DNA of 30,100 nucleotides from UBA8437 sp003445035. Lineage in GTDB: Bacteria; Planctomycetota; Planctomycetia; Planctomycetales; Planctomycetaceae. A program made the position numbers and the translations under genes. Below are positions 1 to 8,237 of this stretch, piece by piece (within the stretch, counting starts at the first letter, position 1; each line of letters begins with the position of its first letter). The notes beneath the pieces were generated by a model, which worked only from the letters and a program-made list of their open reading frames with translations, was not told where the DNA came from and searched no databases. The stretch covers positions 1 to 30,100 of the forward strand of contig CALCHI010000509.1 of the NCBI GenBank assembly GCA_937901285.1, given 5' to 3'.

Positions 1-66
1 TCCACCGCCTCCACCACCGCCTCCACCACCGCCTCCACCACCGCCTCCACCACCACCACCACCACC
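1..66. repeat. Tandem 12-bp GGTGGTGGAGGC-type repeat encoding poly-glycine
   Basis: On the minus strand the unit GGTGGTGGAGGC recurs about four times in a row and is followed by a run of GGT codons. It lies in frame within the partial gene at 1-378 and encodes only glycine. Every unit is a multiple of three, so copy-number change would alter tract length without a frameshift. Confidence 0.8.
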
Positions 67-378
67 AGTTCCACCAGTTCCGCCTCCGCCACCACCGCCA
101 TTTCCTCCTCGCCCACCGCGTCCACGGCGGCGACGGCGACGGCGACGGCGTCGGTTTGGTTGTTGTATGCCCGAATCATTGGAATCGGGAATCTCTCCGT
201 CGTCGTCCGTCAAGGCGACAGCTCCATCCGGCAAAGGCCGCTCAGCCGGAGAAGATTGGTCGACCTGATCTTCGGACGAAGGGGGCGGGGAGACGGACTC
301 CGAGGGGGTCTCGGAGACCGGCTCGCCAGAAGTTTCTTGGGGCTCTTCGGACGAGGGCCCGTTGTCTTGGTCAGCCAT
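1..378 (-). CDS. N-terminal part of a low-complexity Arg/Gly-rich protein (possibly transcription terminator Rho); runs off the left edge
   Basis: An open frame starts at the ATG complementary to 376-378 and stays open to base 1, giving 126 residues with no stop. Residues 1-75 are polar and acidic, rich in Ser, Glu, Asp and Pro. Next comes a run of ten arginines (about 76-85), an RG-rich stretch, and a nearly pure glycine tract broken by two Gly-Thr steps that continues to the window edge. The frame is supported by an AG-rich GGAAAAG just upstream of the ATG. An acidic, then poly-Arg, then poly-Gly leader at the N terminus resembles the disordered insertion seen in Rho factors of some bacteria, planctomycetes among them. 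RNase E/G-like or other RNA-binding proteins also carry such tracts. No catalytic domain is inside the window, so the name is a guess; the coding call is firmer than the identity. Confidence 0.6.
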   Translation of the reverse strand, partial: MADQDNGPSSEEPQETSGEPVSETPSESVSPPPSSEDQVDQSSPAERPLPDGAVALTDDDGEIPDSNDSGIQQPNRRRRRRRRRRGRGGRGGNGGGGGGGTGGTGGGGGGGGGGGGGGGGGGGGGG

Positions 379-907
379 CTAGCTTTTCCAGATCGTTGCG
401 AAACATGCACTGAATGAGGGAACAAGTCGTATCGCGTCTGAAGCCGTTGCCGACTTGCTCCGGTGACCGACAGCACCCTGATCAGTTCAGATTGATCCGC
501 GGCACAGGAACATGCCCGCACTGCGAACCCGACAGAACCCATCCCAAGCCCAGTTCAGTCCACAGCCAAGATCGGGACATCCCGGACCCTGCTGAAGAAC
601 CCGAGCCGGCGCCCGGTGTCGAGGGATCCCGTGTAGGGAATTTAGCCAGCCTTCGAGCGTCATCCGTCGTCGTTTCCGGACGGTGTCCGCCTGGAATCGA
701 CAGCAGGGACTGAGAATTCCCCGCCCGCTCTCAGACTGCCACCATGATACTGCATCGTCTTGACGTGTCAATTCCAGAGATGGCCCTCCCGTCGCTACTT
801 ACCACACATCCCCCGTCTCACTTCTGCTGGCATGCTGACTCGGCGCGCTGTTAGGCTGGGTTTCACGCCAAATCTCCTCAATCTGTCTCGTTCTCCCGAG
901 TCCTCTG
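379..907. other. Divergent intergenic region, no convincing gene
   Basis: About 530 bases separate the minus-strand gene ending at the left edge from the plus-strand amidohydrolase gene. Two short overlapping frames (414-713 on + and 487-771 on -) show no recognisable protein features. I see no tRNA, SRP RNA, tmRNA or RNase P signature. The region presumably carries promoters for both divergent genes, but I could not identify a good -35/-10 pair. A small inverted repeat at 760-771 is listed separately. Confidence 0.5.
760..771. promoter_or_regulatory. Small inverted repeat TTGAC-GT-GTCAA, possible operator
   Basis: TTGAC and GTCAA form a perfect 5-2-5 inverted repeat in AT-richer sequence about 140 bases before the amidohydrolase start. 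The symmetry fits a dimeric regulator site, but the spacing matches no site I can name, and a 12-base symmetric match can arise by chance. Confidence 0.2.
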
Positions 908-3900
908 ATGCGAAGCCCACACGCAGTTTTTCGAAACCTTCACAACGCCCCTCTGCCGACCATGGCCATCTTGTTGCTGGGTGCCCTGTGCCTGTCTCCG
1001 GATGTCAGCCTGGCCCAGGACCTGACCGGACGGGTCGCCGGGTTCCGTCCCCGAGTGTATGCGATCACCGGAGCACGGCTGGTGCGGGCGCCGGGCCGAG
1101 AAGATCGCCGCGGCACGCTGGTCATCCGTGACGGCGTGATCGTGGCTGCCGGTGCCGACGCGGTCGTTCCTCCTGAAGCGGTGATCGTCGACGGCAGTGG
1201 TTTGATCGCCTACGCCGGGTTCATTGACGCCGACGCCGGTGACCTGCTGGCCGAGAAGGCGGCCCTGCCGAGCCCTCCCGGGCGGCCGGTCAATTTTTCT
1301 CGTTACGTGTTGGCCGCCACGCGGCCAGACAACCGAAAGAGCCTGACACCCCAGTTCGCTGCCGGTTCAGCACTCCACCTCGATGCCGGCCGCCTGACGG
1401 GAATTCGCCAGCAAGGTTTCACAAGCGTGCACGTGGTGCCAGACGGTCGAATCGCCAGTGGCACCACCGCCCTGGTTTCGACCGCCGGCCTGCCTCCACG
1501 AGAGTCGATCGTCAGCGAACCGCCCCTGGCCACCTTCGCCCTGCGACCTCCAGGCGGCAACGGTTACCCGAGCACCCTGATGGGCGCCCACGCACACCTC
1601 CGTCAGGCCTTCCTGGACGCTCGGCGATTTGCTCGGCATCGGCAGCTTTACACCGCAGCCGTTCCGAGCGTGCCACGACCGCCGGCCGACGAGGTGCTCG
1701 AAGCTCTCGACCAGGTTCTTGGGCATCGACGTCGCCCCGCATTTCGTGTCGGCACGCGAGACGACATTCACCGGGCCATCGCCTTCTGTCGCGAACACAA
1801 GATCCACCCGGTACTGCTCGGAGTCGACTCGGCCACCGAGTGTCTCGAACAACTCGAGAAGGGTCGATTCGACCTGCTGCTGTCGATGCGATTCGGTGCA
1901 GAGCCAAAGATCCGTCCGGAATCGTCGCCGGACAAGTTGATCGCCTCGCTGACCGACCCCCTGAAGGTCCAACACGACAAGAGACAGAAATGGTTCCGGC
2001 GTGTCCGCGGTGTTGGTCGACTGCAACGCCGCGGCCTGGGACTGGCCGTGGGATCCCGGGGACTCAAGGATCGGGGCGAACTGCTGCGGGAAATCCGCAG
2101 GGCGATTGCCCACGGCTGGTCGGTCTCCGATGCCCTGGCCGCGCTGACCACCGGCCCGGCCCGCATCCTCGGCCTCCCCAAACGCCTGGGCACTCTCGAC
2201 CCCGGACGCCTCGGACACGTTGCACTCTGGACCGGCCGCTTCGAAGACTCCGGCAGTCGAGTTCGTTTCGTGCTGGTTGACGGAGTCCTGTTCGAGTACA
2301 GCAAGTCGGCCAAGCCACGCCCCTCGGCCACATCCGGCCCTGCCCCCCCGGCAACCCATTCCCCCCCACCTCCTCCCTTGCCGCGATCGACCATCGACGA
2401 ACCGACTCGACCTTCGGAAATCGAGAGTGACCGGCTGAAGAGGTCTGTGACAACCGGTGGCAACGTGTTGATCCGCAACGCGACGGTCCTGACCGGAACC
2501 GGCCGCACCCTGCCCGGCCATTCGATCCTGGTTCGCGACGGCAAGATCGTCGCCATCGACATCGACCTGGACGCCGACGACGGCGGCGTGATCATCGACG
2601 CCACCGGCCAATTCGTGATGCCCGGGATCATCGACACTCACAGCCACATCAAGATCACCCAGGGAATCAACGAGTCCACCCAGTCGATCGTCCCGGAGGT
2701 ACGGATCAAGGACGTGATCAACACCGAGGACGTGTCGGAATTCCGGGCCCTGGCCGGCGGAGTGACCGCTGCGAGACTGCTGCATGGATCGGCCAACGTC
2801 GTGGGCGGCCAGGACGCGGTGGTCAAATTGAAGTACGGTCAAACGGTCGCTGAACAGGTCCTCGCAAACGCTCCCCAGGGGGTCAAATTCGCCCTCGGAG
2901 AGAACGTCAAGTTCCGCACCACTCGTTTCCCCAACACGCGGATGGGAGTCGAAGCCACGCTCAATCGGGCCTTCCTGGAAGCGATCGACTACCGCCGACG
3001 CTGGCAGCAGTATCGGGCGGCCCGGCAATCGGCCGATGGGGACAAGCTGCTGCCTCCGCGACGCGACCTGCGTCTCGAGGCCCTGGCCGACATCGTCAAC
3101 CATCAGAAGTTCATTCACAGCCACTGCTACCGGGCCGACGAGATCCTGATGCTACTGCGGGTGGCCGAAAATCTGGGCATTCGCGTCTGGTCGCTTCAGC
3201 ACGTTCTCGAGGGGTACAAGATCGCGCCGGAGATTGCTGCCCACGGGGCCAGTTGCAGCACTTTCTCGGACTGGTGGGCCTACAAGGTCGAAGCCTACGA
3301 CGCCACGCCGTACAACGCGGCCCTGCTCTCCGAAGCCGGTGCCAACGTGGTGATCAAGAGCGACGACAGAGAGTTGATCCGTCACCTGTACCAGGAAGCG
3401 GCCAAGCCGATCCGATACGGCAACATGCATCCCGACCGCGCCCTGGCGATGGTCACGCTGAATTCCGCCCGTGAACTGGGACTCGACAAGCGAATGGGGT
3501 CCATCGAAGTGGGCAAGGACGGGGACCTGGCGATCTTCAATGCCCATCCCCTCAATTCGTTTGCCCGATGCGAGTTGACACTGATCGACGGCGAGGTGTT
3601 CTTCTCGCGGCAGACCCATCCCACGGTGATGTCCAAGACGGCCCGACGTCGGACGGTGTCGCCGGCACCCATTCGGCTGCCCGATCCCGCAAGACGACGC
3701 CCGGCAACGATCCTGCCGGCCGACGGTGATGAAAAGGCGAGCTACGCGCTGGTCGGGGGTACGCTGCACCCGGTATCGGGCCCCGACATGGCCGGCACAC
3801 TGTTGATTCATGACGGCAAAATCGCTGCCCTGGGTCCCGGAGTGAATCCCCCCGACGCCGCCCGCGTCATCGATGTCTCGGGACTGCACGTCTACCCCGG

Positions 3901-4918
3901 TCTGATCGATGCGGGGACAACCCTGGGATTGGCCGAGATCAAGAAGGTCCGTGAAACACTGGACTTCGGCGAAGGGGGGGACCTGCAACCGGACCTGCGG
4001 GCCGGAGTGGCGATCAACCCTGACAGCGAACTGTTTCCGGTTGCCCGCGCCGGCGGGATCACCTCGGCGCTGGTTCATCCCAGTGGCGGCCTGGTCGCCG
4101 GACAGGCGTCACTGGTCCAGTTGGCCGGTTGGACGGCACCCGAGATGGTCGTCAATTACGAACTGGGACTGCGGGTCCACTGGCCCAACGACTCGAACGA
4201 CGCCAATCGCAAACGACGTGCCGACGAATTCCGCCGCCTGATCGCCGAAGCCCGCCAGTACCACAGGCTGCTCACCGCAGCCCGAGCCGCCAAGCGACCT
4301 GGCCCGATCGGTGACCCCCGGCTTGACGCATTGGGCCCCTACATCACCGGCCAAAAACCGGTGCTGATCGAAGCACACAGCCGCCGTGCGATCGTCGAAG
4401 CGATCCAGTTTGCCGAGTCCGAGAAACTGAAGCTGGTCATCACCGGCGGGACCAATGCCTGGAAGGTCGCCGCCGCACTGAAGTCTCGGGACATCCCGGT
4501 GATCGTCGGACCGGTGATGCGAGCCCCGGTGAAGCGGTGGGACCCCTCCGACGCGCCCTACGCCAACGCCGGACGGTTGCACGAGGCCGGTGTCCGATTC
4601 TGCATCCGCAGCGATAACGCCTCCAACAGCCGCAACGCCCCCTTCGAAGCAGCAATGGCCGTGGCCTTTGGACTGCCCGAGGCAGCCGCTCTCCACAGTG
4701 TCACGCTGGGAGCCGCCCGTGTGCTGGGCATCGACGAACAGGTCGGATCACTCGATGTTGGCAAGCACGCCAACCTCGTGATCCTCGACGGCTCGCCCCT
4801 GCAGGTCACCTCGCAGGTCAAGGGCGTCTTCGTCGCCGGTCGCCCGTTCCGGCCCGAAAGCCGACAGACCCGGTTCTATCGGCGATATCGCCGGAGGCTG
4901 AAACCCGGGAAGAAGTGA
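908..4918 (+). CDS. Secreted triple-domain amidohydrolase (imidazolonepropionase-like family)
   Basis: This 1336-residue protein holds three amidohydrolase-superfamily units in tandem. The start at 908 gives a Lys/Arg-poor but plausible signal peptide (hydrophobic core near residues 19-30, ending ...SLAQ); ATG 962 is the alternative. Unit 1 (about 45-470) has D107-A-D where the metal-binding H-x-H should be. A Pro-rich linker follows (about 470-510). Unit 2 (about 520-905) keeps the full set: H578-x-H580, H737/H739, H765 and D819, as in mononuclear-metal imidazolonepropionase-like hydrolases. Unit 3 (about 940-1320) has D1001-A-G-T in place of HxH. Each unit ends with the typical GxLDxGxxA(D/N)LV-like beta-sandwich return. 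One active centre with two decayed, perhaps structural, copies is inferred. It would act outside the cytoplasm on a cyclic amide or peptide-like substrate that I cannot name. A hairpin follows directly after the stop. Confidence 0.85.
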   Translation: MRSPHAVFRNLHNAPLPTMAILLLGALCLSPDVSLAQDLTGRVAGFRPRVYAITGARLVRAPGREDRRGTLVIRDGVIVAAGADAVVPPEAVIVDGSGLIAYAGFIDADAGDLLAEKAALPSPPGRPVNFSRYVLAATRPDNRKSLTPQFAAGSALHLDAGRLTGIRQQGFTSVHVVPDGRIASGTTALVSTAGLPPRESIVSEPPLATFALRPPGGNGYPSTLMGAHAHLRQAFLDARRFARHRQLYTAAVPSVPRPPADEVLEALDQVLGHRRRPAFRVGTRDDIHRAIAFCREHKIHPVLLGVDSATECLEQLEKGRFDLLLSMRFGAEPKIRPESSPDKLIASLTDPLKVQHDKRQKWFRRVRGVGRLQRRGLGLAVGSRGLKDRGELLREIRRAIAHGWSVSDALAALTTGPARILGLPKRLGTLDPGRLGHVALWTGRFEDSGSRVRFVLVDGVLFEYSKSAKPRPSATSGPAPPATHSPPPPPLPRSTIDEPTRPSEIESDRLKRSVTTGGNVLIRNATVLTGTGRTLPGHSILVRDGKIVAIDIDLDADDGGVIIDATGQFVMPGIIDTHSHIKITQGINESTQSIVPEVRIKDVINTEDVSEFRALAGGVTAARLLHGSANVVGGQDAVVKLKYGQTVAEQVLANAPQGVKFALGENVKFRTTRFPNTRMGVEATLNRAFLEAIDYRRRWQQYRAARQSADGDKLLPPRRDLRLEALADIVNHQKFIHSHCYRADEILMLLRVAENLGIRVWSLQHVLEGYKIAPEIAAHGASCSTFSDWWAYKVEAYDATPYNAALLSEAGANVVIKSDDRELIRHLYQEAAKPIRYGNMHPDRALAMVTLNSARELGLDKRMGSIEVGKDGDLAIFNAHPLNSFARCELTLIDGEVFFSRQTHPTVMSKTARRRTVSPAPIRLPDPARRRPATILPADGDEKASYALVGGTLHPVSGPDMAGTLLIHDGKIAALGPGVNPPDAARVIDVSGLHVYPGLIDAGTTLGLAEIKKVRETLDFGEGGDLQPDLRAGVAINPDSELFPVARAGGITSALVHPSGGLVAGQASLVQLAGWTAPEMVVNYELGLRVHWPNDSNDANRKRRADEFRRLIAEARQYHRLLTAARAAKRPGPIGDPRLDALGPYITGQKPVLIEAHSRRAIVEAIQFAESEKLKLVITGGTNAWKVAAALKSRDIPVIVGPVMRAPVKRWDPSDAPYANAGRLHEAGVRFCIRSDNASNSRNAPFEAAMAVAFGLPEAAALHSVTLGAARVLGIDEQVGSLDVGKHANLVILDGSPLQVTSQVKGVFVAGRPFRPESRQTRFYRRYRRRLKPGKK

Positions 4919-4925
4919 GCACGGT

Positions 4926-4952
4926 GTCGGATTCCTCGCGTTGGAATCCGAC
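4926..4952. terminator. Hairpin between convergent genes, likely bidirectional terminator
   Basis: GTCGGATTCC (4926-4935) and GGAATCCGAC (4943-4952) form a perfect 10-bp stem with a 7-base loop. It begins 7 bases after the amidohydrolase stop and ends immediately before the stop codon of the opposing thioredoxin gene. There is no T-tract, so it may act as an RNA 3'-end stabiliser or with Rho rather than as a classical intrinsic terminator. Confidence 0.65.
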
Positions 4953-5861
4953 TCACCGCCCGCCCGCCGCCTTCGCATAACGGGCCGGTGAACCGAAGAA
5001 GCGGGCCTTGCTCTCGGCATCAACAAAGAGATACAGCCCTCCCCCGTAGAAGTACGCGTACTTGATGCTCCCGGCCACCTTGCGACCGGTGTCCAGGTGC
5101 CGCACCACGTCGTACCCCTCCAGCCGCGGTGCAAACCGGGATGGTTTTCGTCGGAACCGATCAAGTTCCGAGGCCGAAGCCAGGAAGTAGACCACCTGAC
5201 CTACCCGGCAGGGGAATTTCCTGTCGCCACGTCGCCACCGTTTCTCGGCCCAAAGTGCCACGGGTGAGAATCCGGCCAACCCCACGCGGGTTTCAGGCTT
5301 GGCCCCCGAGGCCGTTCCGGCAGCGGTCGTTTTTCCGGACTTTTTCGCGATCACCGTTCGGCCCTCCGCAGTTCCACCGGCCAACGTCTTTGGTGGATGT
5401 GCCGCGAGGTACCTGTTCACTGCCGGCAGCATTCGAGCCACGTAGTTCCCAAATCCCTGGTAGCCCTTTGTCCTGGCCAGTTCCTTTCCGTCGGGGGTCA
5501 CCACCAGGTCGGTTGGTAGCAGCTTGACCCGGAAACGCGACGTGACGGTCGGTTCACGGTCCGTATCGACTTTGACCGCCACCACGCGATTGGCCAGCCG
5601 AGTTCGCAGTTTGGGAGTGTCCAGAACGTCGCGTTCCATCATGCGGCAAGGACCACACCAACTCGCGTGAAAGTGGACCAACAACGGCAGCCCGCGCCGC
5701 CGGGCCTCGGCCTGCGCAGCGGCAAACGTCTTGTGCCATGACAGCCCACGCTGAGATTTCGTCCGTTTCACGCGGACCGCGGCCGAGCACACTCTCGGCA
5801 TCATGACCACCAGGAGCAGGACAGCAATCAGGGCTGAACACCGTGTCGTGGTCTTTCGCAT
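4953..5861 (-). CDS. Secreted thioredoxin-fold protein with two C-terminal YHS-like units
   Basis: The 302-residue product starts with a clear signal peptide (MRK..., hydrophobic core about 9-20, then PRVCSA), so it acts in the periplasm or is lipid-independent secreted. Residues about 40-155 are a thioredoxin fold with the redox motif C69-G-P-C72 and the cis-proline segment L-P116-T. After an Ala/Thr/Lys-rich linker come two segments that resemble the YHS domain: about 194-245 (GFSPVALW ... VYFLASASELDRF) and 248-297 (GYDVVRHL ... LYLFVDAESKARFF). The CGPC motif points to disulfide reduction or exchange; the YHS-like units may bind metal or a partner, which is inference. The ATG at 5861 is preferred because GGAGGAG lies 9 bases upstream; the ATG at 5870 is too close to it. 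It is separated by about 210 bases from the pabA stop, so it probably has its own promoter. Confidence 0.8.
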   Translation of the reverse strand: MRKTTTRCSALIAVLLLVVMMPRVCSAAVRVKRTKSQRGLSWHKTFAAAQAEARRRGLPLLVHFHASWCGPCRMMERDVLDTPKLRTRLANRVVAVKVDTDREPTVTSRFRVKLLPTDLVVTPDGKELARTKGYQGFGNYVARMLPAVNRYLAAHPPKTLAGGTAEGRTVIAKKSGKTTAAGTASGAKPETRVGLAGFSPVALWAEKRWRRGDRKFPCRVGQVVYFLASASELDRFRRKPSRFAPRLEGYDVVRHLDTGRKVAGSIKYAYFYGGGLYLFVDAESKARFFGSPARYAKAAGGR

Positions 5862-6072
5862 CGGGGACATCTCCTCCAGGCGAACGCCATGGCCGTCCAC
5901 CCTCGGTAGACACCTCGCCGCTTATCGGCGCCCGGCCCCGACCCATGTGCCCGCAATCCGCGGGTTCGTGGTCCAACCCGACTCTCGACCCGTCTCTCGA
6001 CCGAACACGACGGTCACGGCACCGCTGGCGGGACCGCCGGAGATGACGACTGGGAGGATCCTGACGACTGCA

Positions 6073-6798
6073 TCACCAATGCAACACCGTCGAGGACGGC
6101 GCTTCGACATCGGGAAAGACCGCATCGGCTCGGTAGCGATCGAGAGATCCGACCGTATGATGCCCCCGGGCCAACGGCGCGGGGTTGAGCACGGCCGGCA
6201 TCGGACCGTCGACGACACCGGACAGGCCCAGGAAATTCCACAGGAGCTGATGCCCCGAATCGGTCAGCACGCTTTCGGGATGAAACTGAACACCCACTGC
6301 CGGATGTTCGCGATGGGACATCGCCATCAACAGCCCATCCCGGGTCCGGGCCGTGACCTGCCATGCCGCCGGGAGCTCCTCGGACTCGACGATCAGCGAG
6401 TGGTACCGTGTCGCGATCAGCGGAGTCGTGATCCCGGCAAACAGTCCGCCGCTGTCCGCCCCCCCCTCATCGTGTTCGATCCGGGTCACCCGTCCATGGA
6501 CCGGCAGTGGGGCCCGGACGACGCGTCCACCGGTGGCCGCCGCCAACACCTGGTGGCCCAGGCAGACGCCCATCAGGGGAATCCGGCCCAGCGCCGCACG
6601 AACCAGTTCGACCGAGATCCCGGCGTTGTCCGGACCACACGGCCCCGGCGACAGAACGATCGCTTCCGGAGACCTCCCGATCACCTCCTCGACCGACACC
6701 GCGTCATTGCGAACCACCTCGACCTCGATGCCCAGTTCTTCGAAGTATCGCGCGAGGTTGTAGACAAAGCTGTCGTAGTTGTCGATCAGCAGCAGCAT
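6073..6798 (-). CDS. pabA: Glutamine amidotransferase subunit of aminodeoxychorismate/anthranilate synthase
   Basis: A 241-residue class I glutamine amidotransferase of the PabA/TrpG family. It releases ammonia from glutamine for the partner subunit that aminates chorismate. Visible motifs are the N-terminal LLIDNYDSF, the PGPCGP loop, the nucleophile C79 in GVCLGHQ, and the H173/E175 pair in VQFHPES. The length exceeds the usual ~190 residues because of a C-terminal tail of about 45 residues with no recognised motif. The start at 6798 is chosen because GAAGAGG sits six bases upstream; ATG 6804 is possible. It starts 11 bases after the pabB stop and is the last gene of the pterin operon. Since its only partner here is a PabB-type subunit, the p-aminobenzoate role is favoured, but PabA/TrpG proteins often serve both pathways. 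Confidence 0.9.
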   Translation of the reverse strand: MLLLIDNYDSFVYNLARYFEELGIEVEVVRNDAVSVEEVIGRSPEAIVLSPGPCGPDNAGISVELVRAALGRIPLMGVCLGHQVLAAATGGRVVRAPLPVHGRVTRIEHDEGGADSGGLFAGITTPLIATRYHSLIVESEELPAAWQVTARTRDGLLMAMSHREHPAVGVQFHPESVLTDSGHQLLWNFLGLSGVVDGPMPAVLNPAPLARGHHTVGSLDRYRADAVFPDVEAPSSTVLHW

Positions 6799-6809
6799 CA
6801 GCATCCTCT

Positions 6810-8237
6810 TCAGACCAGGGCCCTGAGCATCCCTGCGGCCTTGTCCATCGTCTCGTTGAACTCCGCCACGGGATCCGATTGTGCCACGATGCCACCACCA
6901 ACCGAGCACTGCACCCAGCCACGGCGGACAACGAATGTGCGGATCAGGATGCTGCTGTCCATCGTTCCATCGCAACCGACATAGAACAGGCTGCCACAGT
7001 ACGGACCTCGTGCGGTTGGTTCCAGTTCGGCGATCACCTCCATCGCCCGCACCTTGGGCGCGCCAGTGATCGACCCTCCGGGAAAGACGGCTTCCAGCAA
7101 GTCCCACGCGACCAGGCCGTCTCTCAGCACTCCACGGATCTGCGACACCAGGTGCAGCACGGTCTCGTAGACCTCCACACCGCACAACAGAGGCACCGTC
7201 ACCGATGACGGTCGACAGACCCGCGAAAGATCGTTGCGGAGCAGATCGACGATCATCACGTTCTCGGCATGGTCCTTCTCGCTTTCGTACAACTCTCCCT
7301 GCACCAGCACCCTTGCTTCGGGGTCGCCCGGTCGACGCCGGGTGCCCTTGATCGGTCGGGTCTCGACCAACCCGTCCCTGAGTGAAACGAATCGTTCCGG
7401 CGACGCGCTGACGATCTCCCAGTCGGCGTGAGCCATGTAGCCGGCAAACGGTGCCGGGTTCCGTTGACGCAGCCGGGCGTAAAGTTCACGGGCGGGAGCG
7501 GGTTGACGAGCCAGCAAGCGTTGCGAGAGATTGGCCTGGAAAATGTCACCGGCGTGGATGTACTCGATCACACGGGCAACCGCCTCCAGGTAGGCCTCTC
7601 GTGAGAAGTCGCTGAAGAGCCCGTCGTGACCGTCGACCGGCCAGAGAGGAGCGAGTTGTTCCGGATCGAGCGACGCCGGTGGCGGTTCCACAGACGCCCC
7701 GACCGGTTGGTCAAAGGTCTCCAGTCGCGACAGCAACTCCCCAGCACGCTGCTCGGCTCGTTGCCGACGCGCTTGGAGATCCGTTTCGGGGAACCCCTGG
7801 GAGATGATCCAGGCGCGGCCCAGGACGTGATCCCAGGCCAGCACCCGGTCGTACACGCCCGCGGCCAAAACCGGCAGGGCAAACTCGTCGTGCGGGGACC
7901 GGGGAACCGTTTCCCAAGCCGCCCCGAGTTCATAGCCCAGCAGCCCGACCACGCCCCCCTGGAACGGGGGCAATCCGGCAACCCGGTCGGTCCGAAACGG
8001 ATCGAGCAGCTCTCTCAGTCGACCAAACGGATCCACCCCCGTCGCCGGCTCGGTGTCGTCGACGAATTCCACCGGATCAGCCACCAGGAATGAGTACCGG
8101 CTGACCTCCTCGCGGTCGATCCGACTCTCCAACAGCACCACGTCCGGCAGATCCGCCACGGACTCCAGCGCCACCAACACGTCGGGAACCGAGTCGAGTT
8201 CGACGACCACGGGCACAGACAGAACATCCCCGTCCAT
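6810..8237 (-). CDS. pabB: Aminodeoxychorismate synthase component I
   Basis: A 475-residue chorismate-utilising enzyme that turns chorismate plus ammonia into 4-amino-4-deoxychorismate, the precursor of p-aminobenzoate. The C-terminal catalytic domain carries DIFQANLSQR, the PIKGTRRR motif whose lysine is typical of PabB (TrpE has Ala there), the ESEKDHAENVMIVDLLRND block, the FPGGSITGAPK block, and the final GGGIVAQSDP region. The N-terminal half is the more divergent TrpE/PabB N-domain. The ATG at 8237 shares its A with the TGA stop of the upstream gene (TGATG), so translation is probably coupled. I see no separate aminodeoxychorismate lyase (pabC) gene in the window; it would have to be elsewhere. 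Confidence 0.92.
   Translation of the reverse strand: MDGDVLSVPVVVELDSVPDVLVALESVADLPDVVLLESRIDREEVSRYSFLVADPVEFVDDTEPATGVDPFGRLRELLDPFRTDRVAGLPPFQGGVVGLLGYELGAAWETVPRSPHDEFALPVLAAGVYDRVLAWDHVLGRAWIISQGFPETDLQARRQRAEQRAGELLSRLETFDQPVGASVEPPPASLDPEQLAPLWPVDGHDGLFSDFSREAYLEAVARVIEYIHAGDIFQANLSQRLLARQPAPARELYARLRQRNPAPFAGYMAHADWEIVSASPERFVSLRDGLVETRPIKGTRRRPGDPEARVLVQGELYESEKDHAENVMIVDLLRNDLSRVCRPSSVTVPLLCGVEVYETVLHLVSQIRGVLRDGLVAWDLLEAVFPGGSITGAPKVRAMEVIAELEPTARGPYCGSLFYVGCDGTMDSSILIRTFVVRRGWVQCSVGGGIVAQSDPVAEFNETMDKAAGMLRALV

Noticed and set aside
1..66. Regularly spaced short repeats that might suggest a CRISPR or satellite
   Set aside because: They are contiguous 12-bp in-frame glycine codons without spacers, part of a coding region.
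414..771. Two short overlapping frames on opposite strands in the left intergenic region
   Set aside because: No homology, no ribosome binding site, no conserved features; regarded as chance.
379..907. Possible small structured RNA in the left intergenic region
   Set aside because: I checked for SRP RNA, RNase P and tmRNA core sequences and tRNA T-loop motifs by eye and found none.
1367..3124. Open frame of 585 codons on the minus strand
   Set aside because: Antisense to the amidohydrolase gene, whose metal ligands and domain order are clear.
5803..6984. Open frame of 393 codons on the plus strand
   Set aside because: Overlaps pabA antisense and has no family features.
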